From Viola odorata (Eukaryota; Streptophyta; Magnoliopsida; Malpighiales; Violaceae): a stretch of DNA of 64,000 nt. The translations under genes were made by a program, and so were the position numbers. The notes below the pieces were generated by a model. That model was not told the DNA's origin. It was given only the letters and a program-made list of their open reading frames with translations, and ran no database searches. The stretch is from assembly GCA_963691705.1 (NCBI GenBank), contig OY829541.1:36845661-36909660 (forward strand). Direction: 5' to 3'. Below, piece by piece: positions 35,501 through 48,402 of this stretch (position 1 is the stretch's first letter; every line of letters starts with the position of its first letter).

Positions 35501-36511
35501 TATGGTTGTTCATTGGACGGTATCTGAAATATTTCTGTATTCGGTATATTGAATTTCCAAAAAACCTTACCGTACCGAAATATTGAAATCAATTCGATAC
35601 GGTATTTCGGTAAATACCGAAATTAATTATCATCTTAATTTCCACTGACCAAAGTGAAGAGAACCCAGTTGTGATCAGGAGGAATTGAAGAAGATGCATG
35701 AGCAAAAGAGAGGAAATGTCCAAATCATTGGAAGAAAGGAACAAAGCAAGAAACAGATAAAAAGAGTAGAGGTGCTGGAGGCGGAAAGAAAGGAAACTAA
35801 ATCAATTCAATTCAAAAGCAGGACTGTACTTTTGAATAAACAAACATGAGAATCATCGTTGGATACAGACAATGCCGACAGAAAGTGACCCAGCGCCGAC
35901 AACACAATTAGAGAGTGGGTTTATTACTGTGACTCACTTCTCTATTCTAGTACCAAATTCGGGAAAAAAATGGTCCCAAAACCAAAAACGCATTTATTTA
36001 CTCAATTCAATACCCACAAAATAAAACCCATGTATGAAATTAGGGCAAGAACAGGAAGCATACAAGAAATTAGGGCAACAACGTTTAAGGATAGGTAAGC
36101 GGCGGGTGTAACCGGGGTCAAAATGAGGGTCGAGGCCGCCGACAGTTTTGATTGGATCGTCGAGTACGGAGAGGGAAGCCGGTGTTGGATCGAGGAGTCG
36201 ATTTGAAGATTGTAGAAGGGAGTGGTGAGGGAGAGGATGGAATGGAACGATGTCTATTGGAGTGGTGAGGGAGTGATTATTCGTTTTGCCCAGCCCAGCC
36301 CACCCAAGCCCATTTCCCTAAACCCTAAGCCCATCATTATGTTAAACGATTACCGAACCTACCAAAATACTTACCGTACCGTACCAAATTTTATTTTAGT
36401 ATGGTAATACCAAATTTTATTTCGGTACAGTAATACCGAAATACCAAATTTTGGCAAAAAATACCGTCCAAATTTGCGTTCAGATGGTATGGTAATTCAG
36501 TGTGCAGCCCT
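35501..36511. mobile_element. hAT-like non-autonomous element
   Basis: Left end TATGGTTGTTCATTGGACGG; the right end read inward is AGGGCTGCACACTGAATTACC. An exact 8-bp duplication AACTCACA flanks it (35493-35500 and 36512-36519). Subterminal arrays of TACCGAAATA-type motifs lie in both orientations. The 1011-bp body has no transposase. Confidence 0.85.
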
Positions 36512-36519
36512 AACTCACA

Positions 36520-37243
36520 CGGCTACTCAACTTTAACCCACTGTTAACTACACCACACTCCACCTCAATGCAAAATCCATAAACCGCACTACTGCTTCTA
36601 CTGCCTCCCTTCTACCTAGCTCTCTTTCGCATACACCGCACTACTGCTTCTAACCTAAGCCAATCAAATTAAAGCCACTTAAAAATTAAAATAACCACCC
36701 AACAATTGCAGACATGGCGGTATCGATGAGACAGGAAGCTTTTATCAATGAGGGTATTTGAGGATACAAATAAAATTTGATACAAGACTGCCAGAACTCT
36801 CACCAAATCCGACCATGTTTGGCGATAATTCTGTTCTCTTCTGAAAAGTTATAACAAAGCGCCGAGCTCAATTAAAATGAATTGAACTCTAATGTGATTT
36901 TGATACCAAACAACCTGGAAAAGAGCCAAAGCCAGCGTGAAATATAAATTACTCCGAGTTCATAAATACAAACTAACTGTCCAGCAGACAAACAGATTCC
37001 TTTCCATTTTCCATTTACCGTTCCTCAAACTAAAAGTCGCCAAGGAAGCTTATTTACATTTTCTTCCATACGGGATATGAAAGAAAGCTTCACATAAAAG
37101 CAATATGTTTCCAGTACCGCAACCTTTCAAGTCTAACAATGTGTGCAATTCATGAAAATACCTTAAATACACTTGCTATATACACCTGCTTGCTCCTTCC
37201 ATGCAAACAAACACGTATTCACAGAATTCATCCAATTACGGTA
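36520..37243 (-). other. LRR gene 3' UTR and intergenic DNA
   Basis: Downstream side of the minus-strand LRR gene. The 3' UTR starts at 37243 and runs leftward; no precise end can be given. No other feature was recognised. Confidence 0.45.
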
Positions 37244-40200
37244 CTACTCAGGGCGGAAGCTCACCAAAGATGGGAGATGGGATGATTGAAGCTTCCTTAT
37301 GTCATTTGCCGTCACCTTGCAAGACTCTAAGGTCAATGACTTCAAACTCTTTAAAGGCTTCAGATGCCGCAAACCTGCACTGGTTATGCGAGAATTGGAC
37401 ACATTCAAGGAGACCAGTCCTGTCAGCCCTACATGCATCGAGAAATAAGAAACAAAGGTTTTAATCACATGCATTTCTCTTTTAAGAATATTCACCACCA
37501 GAACAGGATTAGGCATTCAGATCAAATACATGAACATACTCTACAAATATAACACATCATAAGCGAATGAAATGATCAGAAGCCGCATGCGCAGTGCTAC
37601 AAGATTACCTGAAATCAATTCCAAAGTTTTATCTGTCAGATTGCAGTTCTGTGAAACATTTAGCAGTGACAACAATGATAAGTCTTTAATGTTCTTTATC
37701 CCAGCATCAGTTAATCCTCCACCACATATTTCCAAGGACCGCAAGTTCTTGAAATCTGCACAACGAACGAACTATGATGACAATGTGAACCACATACCTG
37801 AACTTCCAAGGCTTCTTTATTCTTTTTTTCTTTTTTGGTAGGATCCTAGTCTTCTTTTCTCAGAAAGTAGAGAACAATCATGAAACCCTGAAGGTATTTA
37901 TTGAGATCAAATTATCAAATCATCCACAATTCATATAAAGTAGCTTCTCCTGTGCAGTCAAAATCCCATCAAATCCTACACTTCTAGCATACACCTTATC
38001 CTAGCCTCAATATAGCAGAACCACCTAGCTCTTGTTAAATGATTTCCAAACACCAGTACAATAACCAAAAGTAGAAATCAAAGATGGCCGAGAATTAATA
38101 ATTGCAACTGAAACAAGTTTCAAGAAGTACTATGATCAATTTTAGCAGGAACCTAAAGGAACAAAGTGTCGAACTGTGTACTTCGCAAATAGCTTGTTCC
38201 AGAATCAGTAATACGCGCTCCAAAAAGATCCAAATGAGTCAAGCCAGTCAAATCTGGGAGAAAGCCAGAAATAAGGGGTAAGTTGCCTGTATCTAGTCAA
38301 TCAGAATCCATACAGAGAACTTAAGCTCAGGTAAACCATAAAAAAAGCTGTGGTATTACAGGCAATGTAATTTTCACGCGCTACAGTGTTAAGATCATTG
38401 AAATCAAGATTCAGAAGTCAGAACATAAATGGGAAAATGCAGTGCTAAGAGCAATTCAGCTAAAAAACAGTCACAAAATCAAGTTCTTTTTAGATACATA
38501 GAAGGCCTTGATAGAAAGAAAAAGAGAAACACAACTGGCAAAGAAAAGATTTTATTTCCAAACTGAAGCAAACTGTGAGGAACATTTAGTCAACTTTAGG
38601 TATGGCGTCAAGTCCCTCCATCACCAAAAAAGGTTGTTAACAAACATAAGTAGAAGGGGGCGGTATTCTTAATTCGAAAACCTGATTTAAGAATATTACT
38701 CAAAATGCAAATAACAGCCAAATCTAACAGCAATCCACATAAATGCACTTACTTGTCAGGGCAGCTAGCCCAGCATCTGTAATTTGGCGAGCATCCAGAT
38801 TAAGTGTTTTAAGAGATGACAGTCCAGCCAATTTGTGCAAACCAAAATCCGTGACCAAAGTGAATGACAGATTTATACTCTCAAGATTAGTCAAACCTGC
38901 CAAAAAAGGGGAAAAGAAAAGGCTGAAGCGCAAAAGATAGATTTATAAGCAAGAACCCAACTGAGATGACAGTATCAACTGCAAGGAAAAGGCTTCCAAT
39001 ACCAAATATTCCAGACTCCAAAGGAGCAATAAAGATCGACAAAATATGCAGCCTAAAAGGTGCTTCTCTGCTTCTTCATCCTTTATCATATTCTAAAAGG
39101 GATTCTACCATGGAATTCCACGTATTTCAACATACAAAAGACCTTCGTACATTTTCTTCTTTCATTTTCTAATTTTCTTTGTGGAACTTTTCTCAAGGAT
39201 CAATTGAAGGCCAGTGAGAGAATCAAACCGTACACGCGCCTACAAAGAACAAGCACCTCATAGGTGGAGGTAGCGACACAATAAAGCCCATCATAGCCCT
39301 TCAGACTATATGATGCAGAACCAAAAATAGAACACAAAACTGGATAAAACAAAGCCATCAAACTTGCTTCTTAAACCAGGTCCATTCAACTAAGGCCGGG
39401 ACCTGCTTGTTTAATCTTGTATTCACAGACTAAAGTGATTGGGGTCAATGGCACTCCATTATTTTTTTATTAAGAAGCCAGGTTCTAATACAACAATAAA
39501 TGTCAGTCAATGATATATTTAATTTTTTTTGCAAACTCCAGTAGTTGGATTCATAAAGAATTAAACAAACAACAAAGGTTCTCAGATACGAAATAATAGA
39601 AATAAAATGATGGTACGAAGTATGAAAAACAACGACCAATCAAAGGGCAAAAAAAAATTAAATGCTGGAGACAAGTTGTTAGGAAGTGAATTTCTTACCA
39701 GATAGATGGCGTAGCCCATTGCTTCCAACTTCAGTATCTGATAACACTAAGCACTTCAAATTCAGGAGGCCTACGAAGCCAAGAAATTTCTATAAGATTA
39801 GCATGAGTAGAATAAATAAACGAGAGGAGATGAGCAGTAAACATGCAGATAAGAGATACTATAGTTGACATGAAAATGCTCAAAAAAATATGGATAGACA
39901 AATATGAACTGGTCAAATTAATTTACTGAATTCAAAATTTTAGACAATGCATTAGCAAAGCCTTCACAGAATCTATGTTAGCAACTTGCTTATGAATGAC
40001 ATTGATTACTTTGATCTTTGACGTAAAACATGTCCACGTCTATACAAATTTATGACAACCAGTTTACTGCTTGACATAACATTTAATGCTCAACTTTCAG
40101 ATTTTGGGAGGGTGGGTATATTAAAACTTTAAAGCAAAAAGATAGATGATGAACTCCATTTATTAATGTCATCCCTTGGGGATAACTTGAGATTCTAGAT

Positions 40201-43200
40201 GATAAGGACATGGGCTTTTTATCGAACTCTATTGAAACAATAAGAAAAACTCATCATAAATGGAACAATAATAGGTATACCACCCATGCCATGCTTAATT
40301 ACATTAACACAAACTCTAAGTTGAGTAGATTTCCTGATACTCAACAACCTACAGTAAAGAAACCATTTTAGGTAAAACCTGTTACCAATAATGATATCAA
40401 ATTCAGAACTATCGAAGCACTAACCTGTTAAATTAACAAGGCCGTCATCACCAATTCTACAAGAATCCAAGTTCAAACTCTCCAAATTAGTCAAACCTGC
40501 ATAGACCATAAAAACCGAATCTTTATATAAATTACTTATGAATCATTCTTTCTCATACCAATTCCTTTCCTCAACTACTTAAGACATTATTTTGATCATT
40601 CAATGACGAAAAAAATTCTTCCAACAGTTAGCATAATGAGTTGCTCATAAATTTGCTATTTGTAAAAAGATGTGCTGGAAGGTACAGATTGTCTTTTTTT
40701 CTTAGCAAGTGAAGAAACCTGCCAATGTGATAGCAAACACTTCAATGTATTCGTAGTTAACTAAAAACAAACAAGCAAGCATTTATAGGACCAGGAGGTT
40801 TTATAAGAATGGACTATTGGAAGGACAAGTAGTTTATATAAGTTTAAACCCATTGCTTGCTTCACAAGCAAACGATTTAAGCCACAAAGTTCCCATCCTG
40901 TTATAACAGGAAAAAGAACAGAACGGAAGCTAAAATACTTAATCTAAAATGGCCATTCAATGTTGTTTATAACCCTTGACAAATAACTGCCCAAAAACAA
41001 CATGGCCTCTGGCTCCTTAAGTTGTGCAAGGGCCAGTCTGAATCTTCACATTCCTCCATACATTGACTGAACTCATGGATGTGACACCTTAGTCAATAAG
41101 CCTTCTCCACGCCCACTGACTGAGACAACCCTATCAAAGGATTTGGTCAAGAGTTCAAATGAAAGCCACTTGAATACAATCCCTGGTTTTCCGCAATACT
41201 AAATTTCACACAAGCCACAATAGGGAAGCACTTTACAACTAGTTTCTAAGACCATTACAGGACAAAACATAGGTGATGAAACAGTAGAGGAAGCAGGCCG
41301 CAAAGTTTACTGCAGGTAACAATCTGACATAAAGTTAAAATGTTCTTAGAGATTTCCTATTCCTCTTTAATGGGTGAGCCTTGTAGAATTATGCAATTTT
41401 GTGCGATAAACTGAGAGATTATTTTCAGCATCCCTCATGTTAAACAACCCTTAATTACAAAGGATGACAAAATATATAGAGGTATGGTCCATAGAAGTAG
41501 CAGGAACAAAGATGTCAAGGTAAATCCGCTGCAATGCAAGAAAACCTACCTTTCAGGTGTACCAAACACGCATTTGTGACATCGTTGAAGCCCAAATTTA
41601 ACACCTTCAGTTTTGTAAAAACTGCCAACAGAGAAGCAGGTTGTAAGATGTATTGTTCTAGTAACTTAGAAATAATCCAAATAATGACATACTTACAGGA
41701 AAACTTCTCACATCCACCATCAGAAAGATGGCATCTATTAAGATTCAAATATAGCAGTGCACTAAGAGCTGCATAAAACCAATAACACGCTAAAGCAAAT
41801 TAGAGCTGAAGGCAACTGATGGTGACGATGTCACAATAGCCTCCCTAAACTTTCAGAAAAATGATAGCAGAGTCCATCAAACTAAAAACGAGAAAAATAC
41901 ACAAAATCACATCATTAAGTCCACATACAGACATAATGTGTGGCCTTGCTGGCCTTGTTTACAATCATCAACAAAAAAAAAAACTTGTTAGACACCAAAA
42001 TTTTCTAGGCCAAACTCGTGACTTAAGTTAGATGCGCCATGAGAAACCAAAATCCTGAGCTTGGAGGGGTATAGAAAAAAACAAACCAAAGCACTAAATA
42101 TAGAAGAAATGCTGTGGCGAGTCTAATCGGAAAATTAACCTGAGAGAGAGTCCAAGCATCCGGCTGTTACTGGGCAGCCCTCCAAGTTCAATATACTCAG
42201 CTTATCCAAACCTGAAAACGCCAAACGAGTAATCTTAAACCTTTTTAACGATGAAAATATCTCAATTCGAATTCTAGGTTGCTAAGTTATCAGATTACAG
42301 TTTATAAATAAGCTAGATAAATAAAGAGTATAACTGATTTCCCGATAATCAATTCAGTTTTAGCGATCATCCTTGAATCGTCATACAGTGTACAAGGGAC
42401 CATTCTAACGAGGATATTGATCAAGCAGTTAAGACCTCCACGAAGATTCATAACAGCAATCGACCAAGGAAAGTTGTAGCTCACAATTTCAAACCTTGCT
42501 CACGATAATAAAGTTATTATCACGTTCACAAAGCAACCAAGAGAACTTTCTAATGCCCAGAATTCATACACAATGCACAATTATAACATATCACAAACAG
42601 AAATGCAATACCTTTCAGGTAAGATATTCCCAAATCTGTAACCTTACTGCAGGAAAGTTGCAAGTCTTTCAAATTTTTCAAACCTGGAACAGAAAATAAT
42701 GATTAATTTGCATGGTTGAAAGGGTTGAATCATTTCCAAATCAAACATGCACATATGTAGCAGACGCTTATCCTGATAGATGTTCCATTAACGTATTACA
42801 CAGCAGAGGTCCAGTCTACTTGTTTCTGTGCTAGTTTACTACCAAACCTCTTTCTGAATCAACTACAAAACCTCTTGAAGACAATTCTAGACCAGAAATG
42901 AACAAGTAATTACATGCTTCATAGCAGAAAAGTGACTCTTGATTATAAAACAAAAGCCAGAGTTAAGCTAACATCTAACGCAAATGGTGTTATTTCAGCT
43001 AGCTTAACCAACAAAATCAACATCTAGAAACAGAGAGTAAAGTGGATTACCAGAGAGATGCTTAATATCTGCATCTGTTATGCAGTTACACCACTTCATA
43101 TTAAGAGATTCCAACTTTTCCAGACCTGAAAATCATAGATGTCACATACATTAGATGATCATGGCAACATATGCATGCTTCAGTAAACACTGTCACCATG

Positions 43201-45358
43201 TAGAAGCCAAGGGAGGTCCAAGATTCATTCTCAGTAAATTCTCAGATTATATACCAGTGAGATAGATAGACAGGTAAGAGGACAGAGAAAAAGGCTCTTG
43301 AATGAATTTAAGAATTTAGATATGGTCACTTCTCAATGATGGTACAAGTCCATTGTAGGCAGGACTGTTCTGCATGTCCGTGTATACAAAAATCTTTGTT
43401 TTTTTAACACTTGAAGGCTAGCAAATGTATTGCAAATTCACTTAAAGCTTCCACAGAATAGTAGATAATGTTCTTTTACTAGCACTCAAAAAAGCCTCAC
43501 TAGAACAGAGTCTAGGCACTCCTTTTAACCATCTTATCTGAATTCCAGTGATGTCAGTCGATAAACATGTTTTCCCACGTCTGAGTCAGGATTATATTGA
43601 ATTAACACAGAAAAGCAGGTCCCATTTTCACAAATAAGCATATAGAGTTTATCAATTATTGAGTCCTTTTAGAGGAATACCCTTAAGATGAGCAAGACTA
43701 CCACCAATGCCAGGACATCTCTCCAAGTCCAACTTCAATAAGTTAACTAAGCTGGTGAAGGCAGTCATTCCTTGAGCTGTAATCATGTTGTTTCTTCTCA
43801 AACTCAAACTTGTCAAGTTGGAAAGGCCTGCATGATTGCACACAAGCAACCTTTTTAGCTCCAAATGTAGAGGATTCCAAGCAAGTGCCCACAAAAGTTG
43901 GGAGGAACAAGGATAAGAATTGACTAAATATCACGTAAAGACAGACCAACATGAAAAATCACATAAAATAAAAAAAGATAGTTGCCAAAAAGAACAGGGA
44001 ATGGCAGAACATAAGAAAGGAAATGGTACTCCACACCGTAAAAAGGAGAATCTAAGTGTCTCTAATTAACCTTTTAGGGTCCAATTCCATCAGTTCAATC
44101 TCTCAATGATATCTAATTATAACTTTGTCCTACAGTAAAAGAAACAAAAGTTCTTACTTTTCAGAAGCCTCTAAAAGGTCCATTGTTCTCCACCTTCCAT
44201 CTCTCATTTGAGTTCACACTCATATTTAAAAGTGGTAATGCATATTTAATGCACAAGAATGAATTGTAGAAAAGCCCTTGTATAATTGGAGCAGTTCTAT
44301 GCTATGTGAACCTAAGAAGTACATTCATCATCATGGGCAATCGCAGGTTTTACTAAAAGTGATTTTATAAGTTGAAACAAAAGTAGAACCATAACTTCTC
44401 ACATGCATAGTGAAGAGGTTATGCAGGAAACTCCCATTGATGTAGTTGCTTATTTACAACAGAATTCTGTGTAATTAATTAAAATTTCTCATAATCTTTG
44501 CTATGTTTTCAGCATTACAAATTATATTACTAATAAAAAAAGAATATCATTCCAGTTGCATGAATAAGAAAGAAAGTAACCACGTGTAATGAATCAAGAA
44601 AATAACTGAAAAAATAAAACAAGATAAGAAAAATTACTGATTATATTCTTGAGTCCAATATCTGAAATCTGTTCACAATAATTAAGATTTATGGTTTGCA
44701 AGTCCCTGCAGTCCTTGAGATGAACCAACCCAGAATTGGACACATCAGAACCAGAAAGATCTACAGAAAGTAAAGATGTCCCCTGGGATGAGATAACTCG
44801 CATCCAACTATCATTAACCCCTGGGCATTCGCCCAAATGAATATCCTGTCAAGACCAAAAAATAATTACACATCACACTGACCAGCTACATCAAGAAAAA
44901 AAAAATGGTGACAGCAAAAACACATACCTGGAGAGCACAATCTTGAAAAACTTCAAGAGAATCATCAGACAGACGCTGAGAACGCACCAATTCATCGAAG
45001 ATCAGCTGACTAATATCTCTTGGAAGCATAGAAAAAGTAGTGTATCTATCTATGTCCTGCTTAACAAAAAAAGGCTTACAACATCAGTCATGCTGGATAG
45101 AATATTCTAGATCTCAATCCTCTCACAATGCTCAAAACATTAATAAAAACAAAATCCTACCTCACATATTCTTTTGACACACAATTCCATGAGGGATGGG
45201 CATTTCCCATTTTCCCGTTGGATATCACTAGCTGATCTTGTGAATGAAGTCAACAGCCACTTTGAACTTACACTTTTACTATACTTTCTAGACAGCCCTC
45301 GAGGTAGACTGTCCTCATTATCCAACTGCTCCCTCTTCCTAGAACAAGCTCCACCCAT
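37244..45358 (-). CDS. Leucine-rich repeat protein (At1g15740-like), lipid-anchored
   Basis: 578 aa in 15 coding exons: 45358-45161, 45056-44928, 44845-44638, 43827-43681, 43125-43051, 42683-42612, 42211-42140, 41768-41697, 41621-41550, 40496-40425, 39770-39699, 38896-38753, 38253-38182, 37755-37609, 37428-37244. The N-terminus MGGACSRKRE has Gly2 and Cys5 with Ser6, a good N-myristoylation plus palmitoylation signal, so membrane association is likely. A predicted helical region (MLPRDISQLIFDELVRSQRL, about residues 72-91) precedes about 17 cysteine-containing/RNI-like LRRs, and the protein ends LPSLVSFRPE. Seven exons are exactly 72 bp and one is 144 bp, all phase 1, each encoding one or two 24-residue repeats. 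It is an orthologue of a conserved plant family without a firmly known function. It may resemble F-box LRR proteins, but no clear F-box is seen. Confidence 0.93.
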
Positions 45359-46032
45359 GGAGGAAGTATCTTATTTCAAATAAAATAATGCTATAAAACT
45401 TGAAGAGGACCACTACCTTGATCCATTCAACCCAACAACAGTAGTATACAATCTTCTACACCCTGCAGCCAAATAGAAACAATGCAAACCACAAGCGAGT
45501 AGTAATCAACCCATACTTTCAAATGTCAATCTATCAATCCTACAGCAATTGAAAGTTTAAAATTGCTCTTAACAATAAGAAGCAATCCTGCCGATATTAA
45601 CACTGTCAGCTTCCATTTATTCAAAACCAAATAAACAGAATTATCCCACTAAGAAATGACAGAACAGTCATGTCAACAGTATGCTAAGATTTTGCAAGGA
45701 TGGATACACAAAGAGAAGAAAAACTGTAGTGCCCCTGTTTTTCATTCTTTCGAAGAACAAATTTTAAGGCTTCTTTTTCAGAAATAGAACTGTTAAAAAG
45801 ATTTTCCTGCAAAACACTAAACTCTTAATTTTAAAAATAATTATCAGCGCATCGAGAACTGAAAACACGATGACTGATGAACACAGATAATCATAGTCAT
45901 AACAAAGTGTAATAAAGCGCCAGAAAAAAAGAAGTGAAATTTCATTCCCTTTCATTTCATTTCCAGGAAAAAAACAAAGAAAAAATAACAACAACATGAA
46001 ACAGATTCATCGCTTTCTATCTATCGAAGTAC
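45359..46032 (-). other. Probable 5' UTR with intron(s) of the LRR gene
   Basis: A donor-like ACGAG|GTACTT lies at 46033/46032 on the minus strand, about 670 bp upstream of the ATG. A candidate acceptor GGCTGCAG|GG lies near 45467, and a further donor AAG|GTAGTGG near 45415. The 5' leader therefore probably contains one or two introns; the exact structure needs transcripts. Confidence 0.45.
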
Positions 46033-46372
46033 CTCGTCATGATCGATTGACGGTGACGACAACGACGACGGTGATGATGATGGAGAGAGTGAAGTCTCTA
46101 TTTCAGAGAGAAAAAATGAGGTGAATGAAACAGAAAAAACTAGATAGGAGAGTGAAAGAGCGAATGTTTTATGTAGAATAGATAGTGGTGAAGAGGGAGG
46201 AGGGGCGTGGCTGTGACGGAATCATCGTACGTGCCGTTGGTTTATGTGACACGTGGACTGTGAGGTAAGGATAGAAGTTCGGTGCACTAATAAATAAATA
46301 AAAATAAAAATGGAGGAGATAAGAGGAGCGGACTCATATGTGCTTTATCCATTTACGGAGGCTAGGCTGCGT
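46033..46372 (-). promoter_or_regulatory. Probable promoter and leader region of the LRR gene
   Basis: Between the inferred first leader exon and the Harbinger derivative lies a short non-repeat interval with a CT-rich leader on the minus strand (46060-46150) and a CACGTGGA-type G-box core near 46250 (ACACGTGGAC). No convincing TATA box was picked. Confidence 0.4.
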
Positions 46373-48402
46373 TTCACGAGGCAAAAATTTCTGTTTTCTG
46401 TTTTTTAAAATTTTTTATTTTTAAAAATAGTAGAAAATTTTCTGAAAATAAAATTTTTGTTTCACTGCTACAGTACGTTTTCTGTTTTCCAGCTTTCATT
46501 TTTAAGCCTTAGAAAATTCGAAATCGTATTCACCTAATAACTATTTTTTATTTTAAAAAAAAATAAAAACTACTACTTTTGTTAAATCAATTTTATTTTA
46601 ATTACAAAACAATGCTAAGGTTTTTTTGAAAAAAAAATTAATAAACTAAATAGTAGCCCATTTTAAGTTTGTTAAAGATCAAATATAAATATGCAATATA
46701 TTCATGTCTAAATTCAAAAGCACAAACCATTTAGGGGCTGTTTAATTTTAGAAAAATTTCTGAAAAATTTCCAAAATCTGTTTCACAGCAACATTTTCCT
46801 AAATGGAAAATTTTTATCAAATTTTACATTTTTGCAATTGGAAAACAGTTTTTCAGAATTAACACTACAAGTTTAGAAAATTCTGCAAACGCCATATTTG
46901 AAGTTTTCCAAATTTTCCAAAAAAAAGTTTCCTCCAACTCAACCGATCCATATTGTTAATCTAAAAAGGAAACAATGTTATTTTAGACATATCTACCATC
47001 GTAATTTTGATATACTAAATCTATTCATGTTAAAAATCAAATATAAATATAATAATTCCATTTATGAAAATAAAATACATATAAAATAGTCTTGAATTAT
47101 TTGTTAATGACGTGAATACTACAAATTTGAACATTCAAAACATACTTAATTTAACTTGTTACTTCTTCATATTCTAACAATTATTATAATTAGCCCATAA
47201 TTGATCTGTAATATCTTCTCTCACCGTATTCATTAGTTGTTGTTGGGACATATCCACTTGAATACCTTCTTGCGTCATAGTAGCTTCGTTTTCGTTTAAA
47301 TTTTGCTGACCTTCTGTATCATGTTCTGTGAATAGTCGAAAAATAGAGACCTCACATGACTTTTAAAAACTCTATTCAACCTCTCCTGTACTAAGGGTCA
47401 ACGACAAAAGTGTAGTTTCTGTTAGTCAAACTAACATACCGTTGACTTTAATTAAAAAAATAAGAAACAATGTAAAAATTCCAAAAAAATGTAAAATATC
47501 CAAAAAAAATCTTAAAATTTTTGTAAAAAATCCCAAAAAAATGTAAAAATAAAAAAAAAATTAATCTAAAAAATCATAAAAAATGTAAAAACTCAAAAAA
47601 AAAACTAAAAATCCAGAAAAATGTTTTACAATTATTTTTGGATTTTTGATTAATTAAATTTTGTTTGGAATTTTTACATTTTTCTCGATTTTTAGATTAA
47701 TTAAATATATTTTTAGAATTTTTACATTTTTTCCTGGATTTTTAGGTTAATTATTTTTTTATAGATTTTTTAGATTTTTTTTTGGATTTTTTACAATTTT
47801 TTTTTGAATTTTTACATTTTTTTGAATTTTTTAATTAAAGTCAACGGTCAACACTAACGGTCTGTTAGTTTGACTAACATAAACTACACTTTTGTCGTTG
47901 ACCCTTAGTATAGGGGAGGTTGAATAGAGTTTTTAAAAGCCAGGAGAGGTTTCTGTTTTTCGCGTTAGTACGTGGGACCTTTTTACTGTATGGTATATCG
48001 AATTATCAACCGAACTAATGTTAATGTTTGTAATTCCAATGTTCCAAAATTATATTTTTACTTATTTAGTATTTATTAAACTAATGTTTGTATGTAATTC
48101 GATATTACCGTAATATCGTACTGAAATTATTGAGAGTATTGGTTAATTAATTTTCCAATAAATATTGATCTAATTTTATTCGTATGAATTTAATTAGGAG
48201 TATTGATTAATTAAAATAATTGGAGCATTGGAATCAATTTACCAGGATTAATTTTAGATAAATATCAATTATAAAGTATTTTTAGCACAATTTTTCATTT
48301 TGGAAAATTGGAAAATTTTCAGAAAATTTTGACTATGAAATAGATTTTGGAAAATTTTCCAATTTTGCAAAATTTTCAAAAAATATTCCGGTTTGGTTTT
48401 GC
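46373..48402. mobile_element. Harbinger-derived element, split by a fold-back insertion
   Basis: The left end GGCTGCGTTTCACGAGG (46373) matches the terminus of the Harbinger element at 9573. The following sequence parallels it block by block: the AAATCGTATTCACCTAA region, AAAATCTGTTTCACAGC near 46775, and the transposase tail at 47161-47335 matching 10497-10671. At 47336 the match breaks and fold-back sequence begins. Afterwards only a decayed right end (about 48285-48402, TTTTCCAATTTTG-rich) is seen. The right boundary is approximate and no target duplication is visible. Confidence 0.65.
47336..47993. mobile_element. Fold-back / short Mutator-like element
   Basis: The outer arms (about 47353-47450 and 47838-47975) are inverted copies of each other. 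They are related to the TIRs at 17634-20253, sharing CTAAGGGTCAACGACAAAAG and TAAAAACTCTATTCAACCTC. The interior is also inverted: AAAAATGTAAAAATTCC-type repeats on the left, their complements on the right. The whole roughly 650 bp could therefore fold into one long hairpin. The left arm lacks the outermost terminus seen on the right. It is inserted in the Harbinger derivative. Confidence 0.75.
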
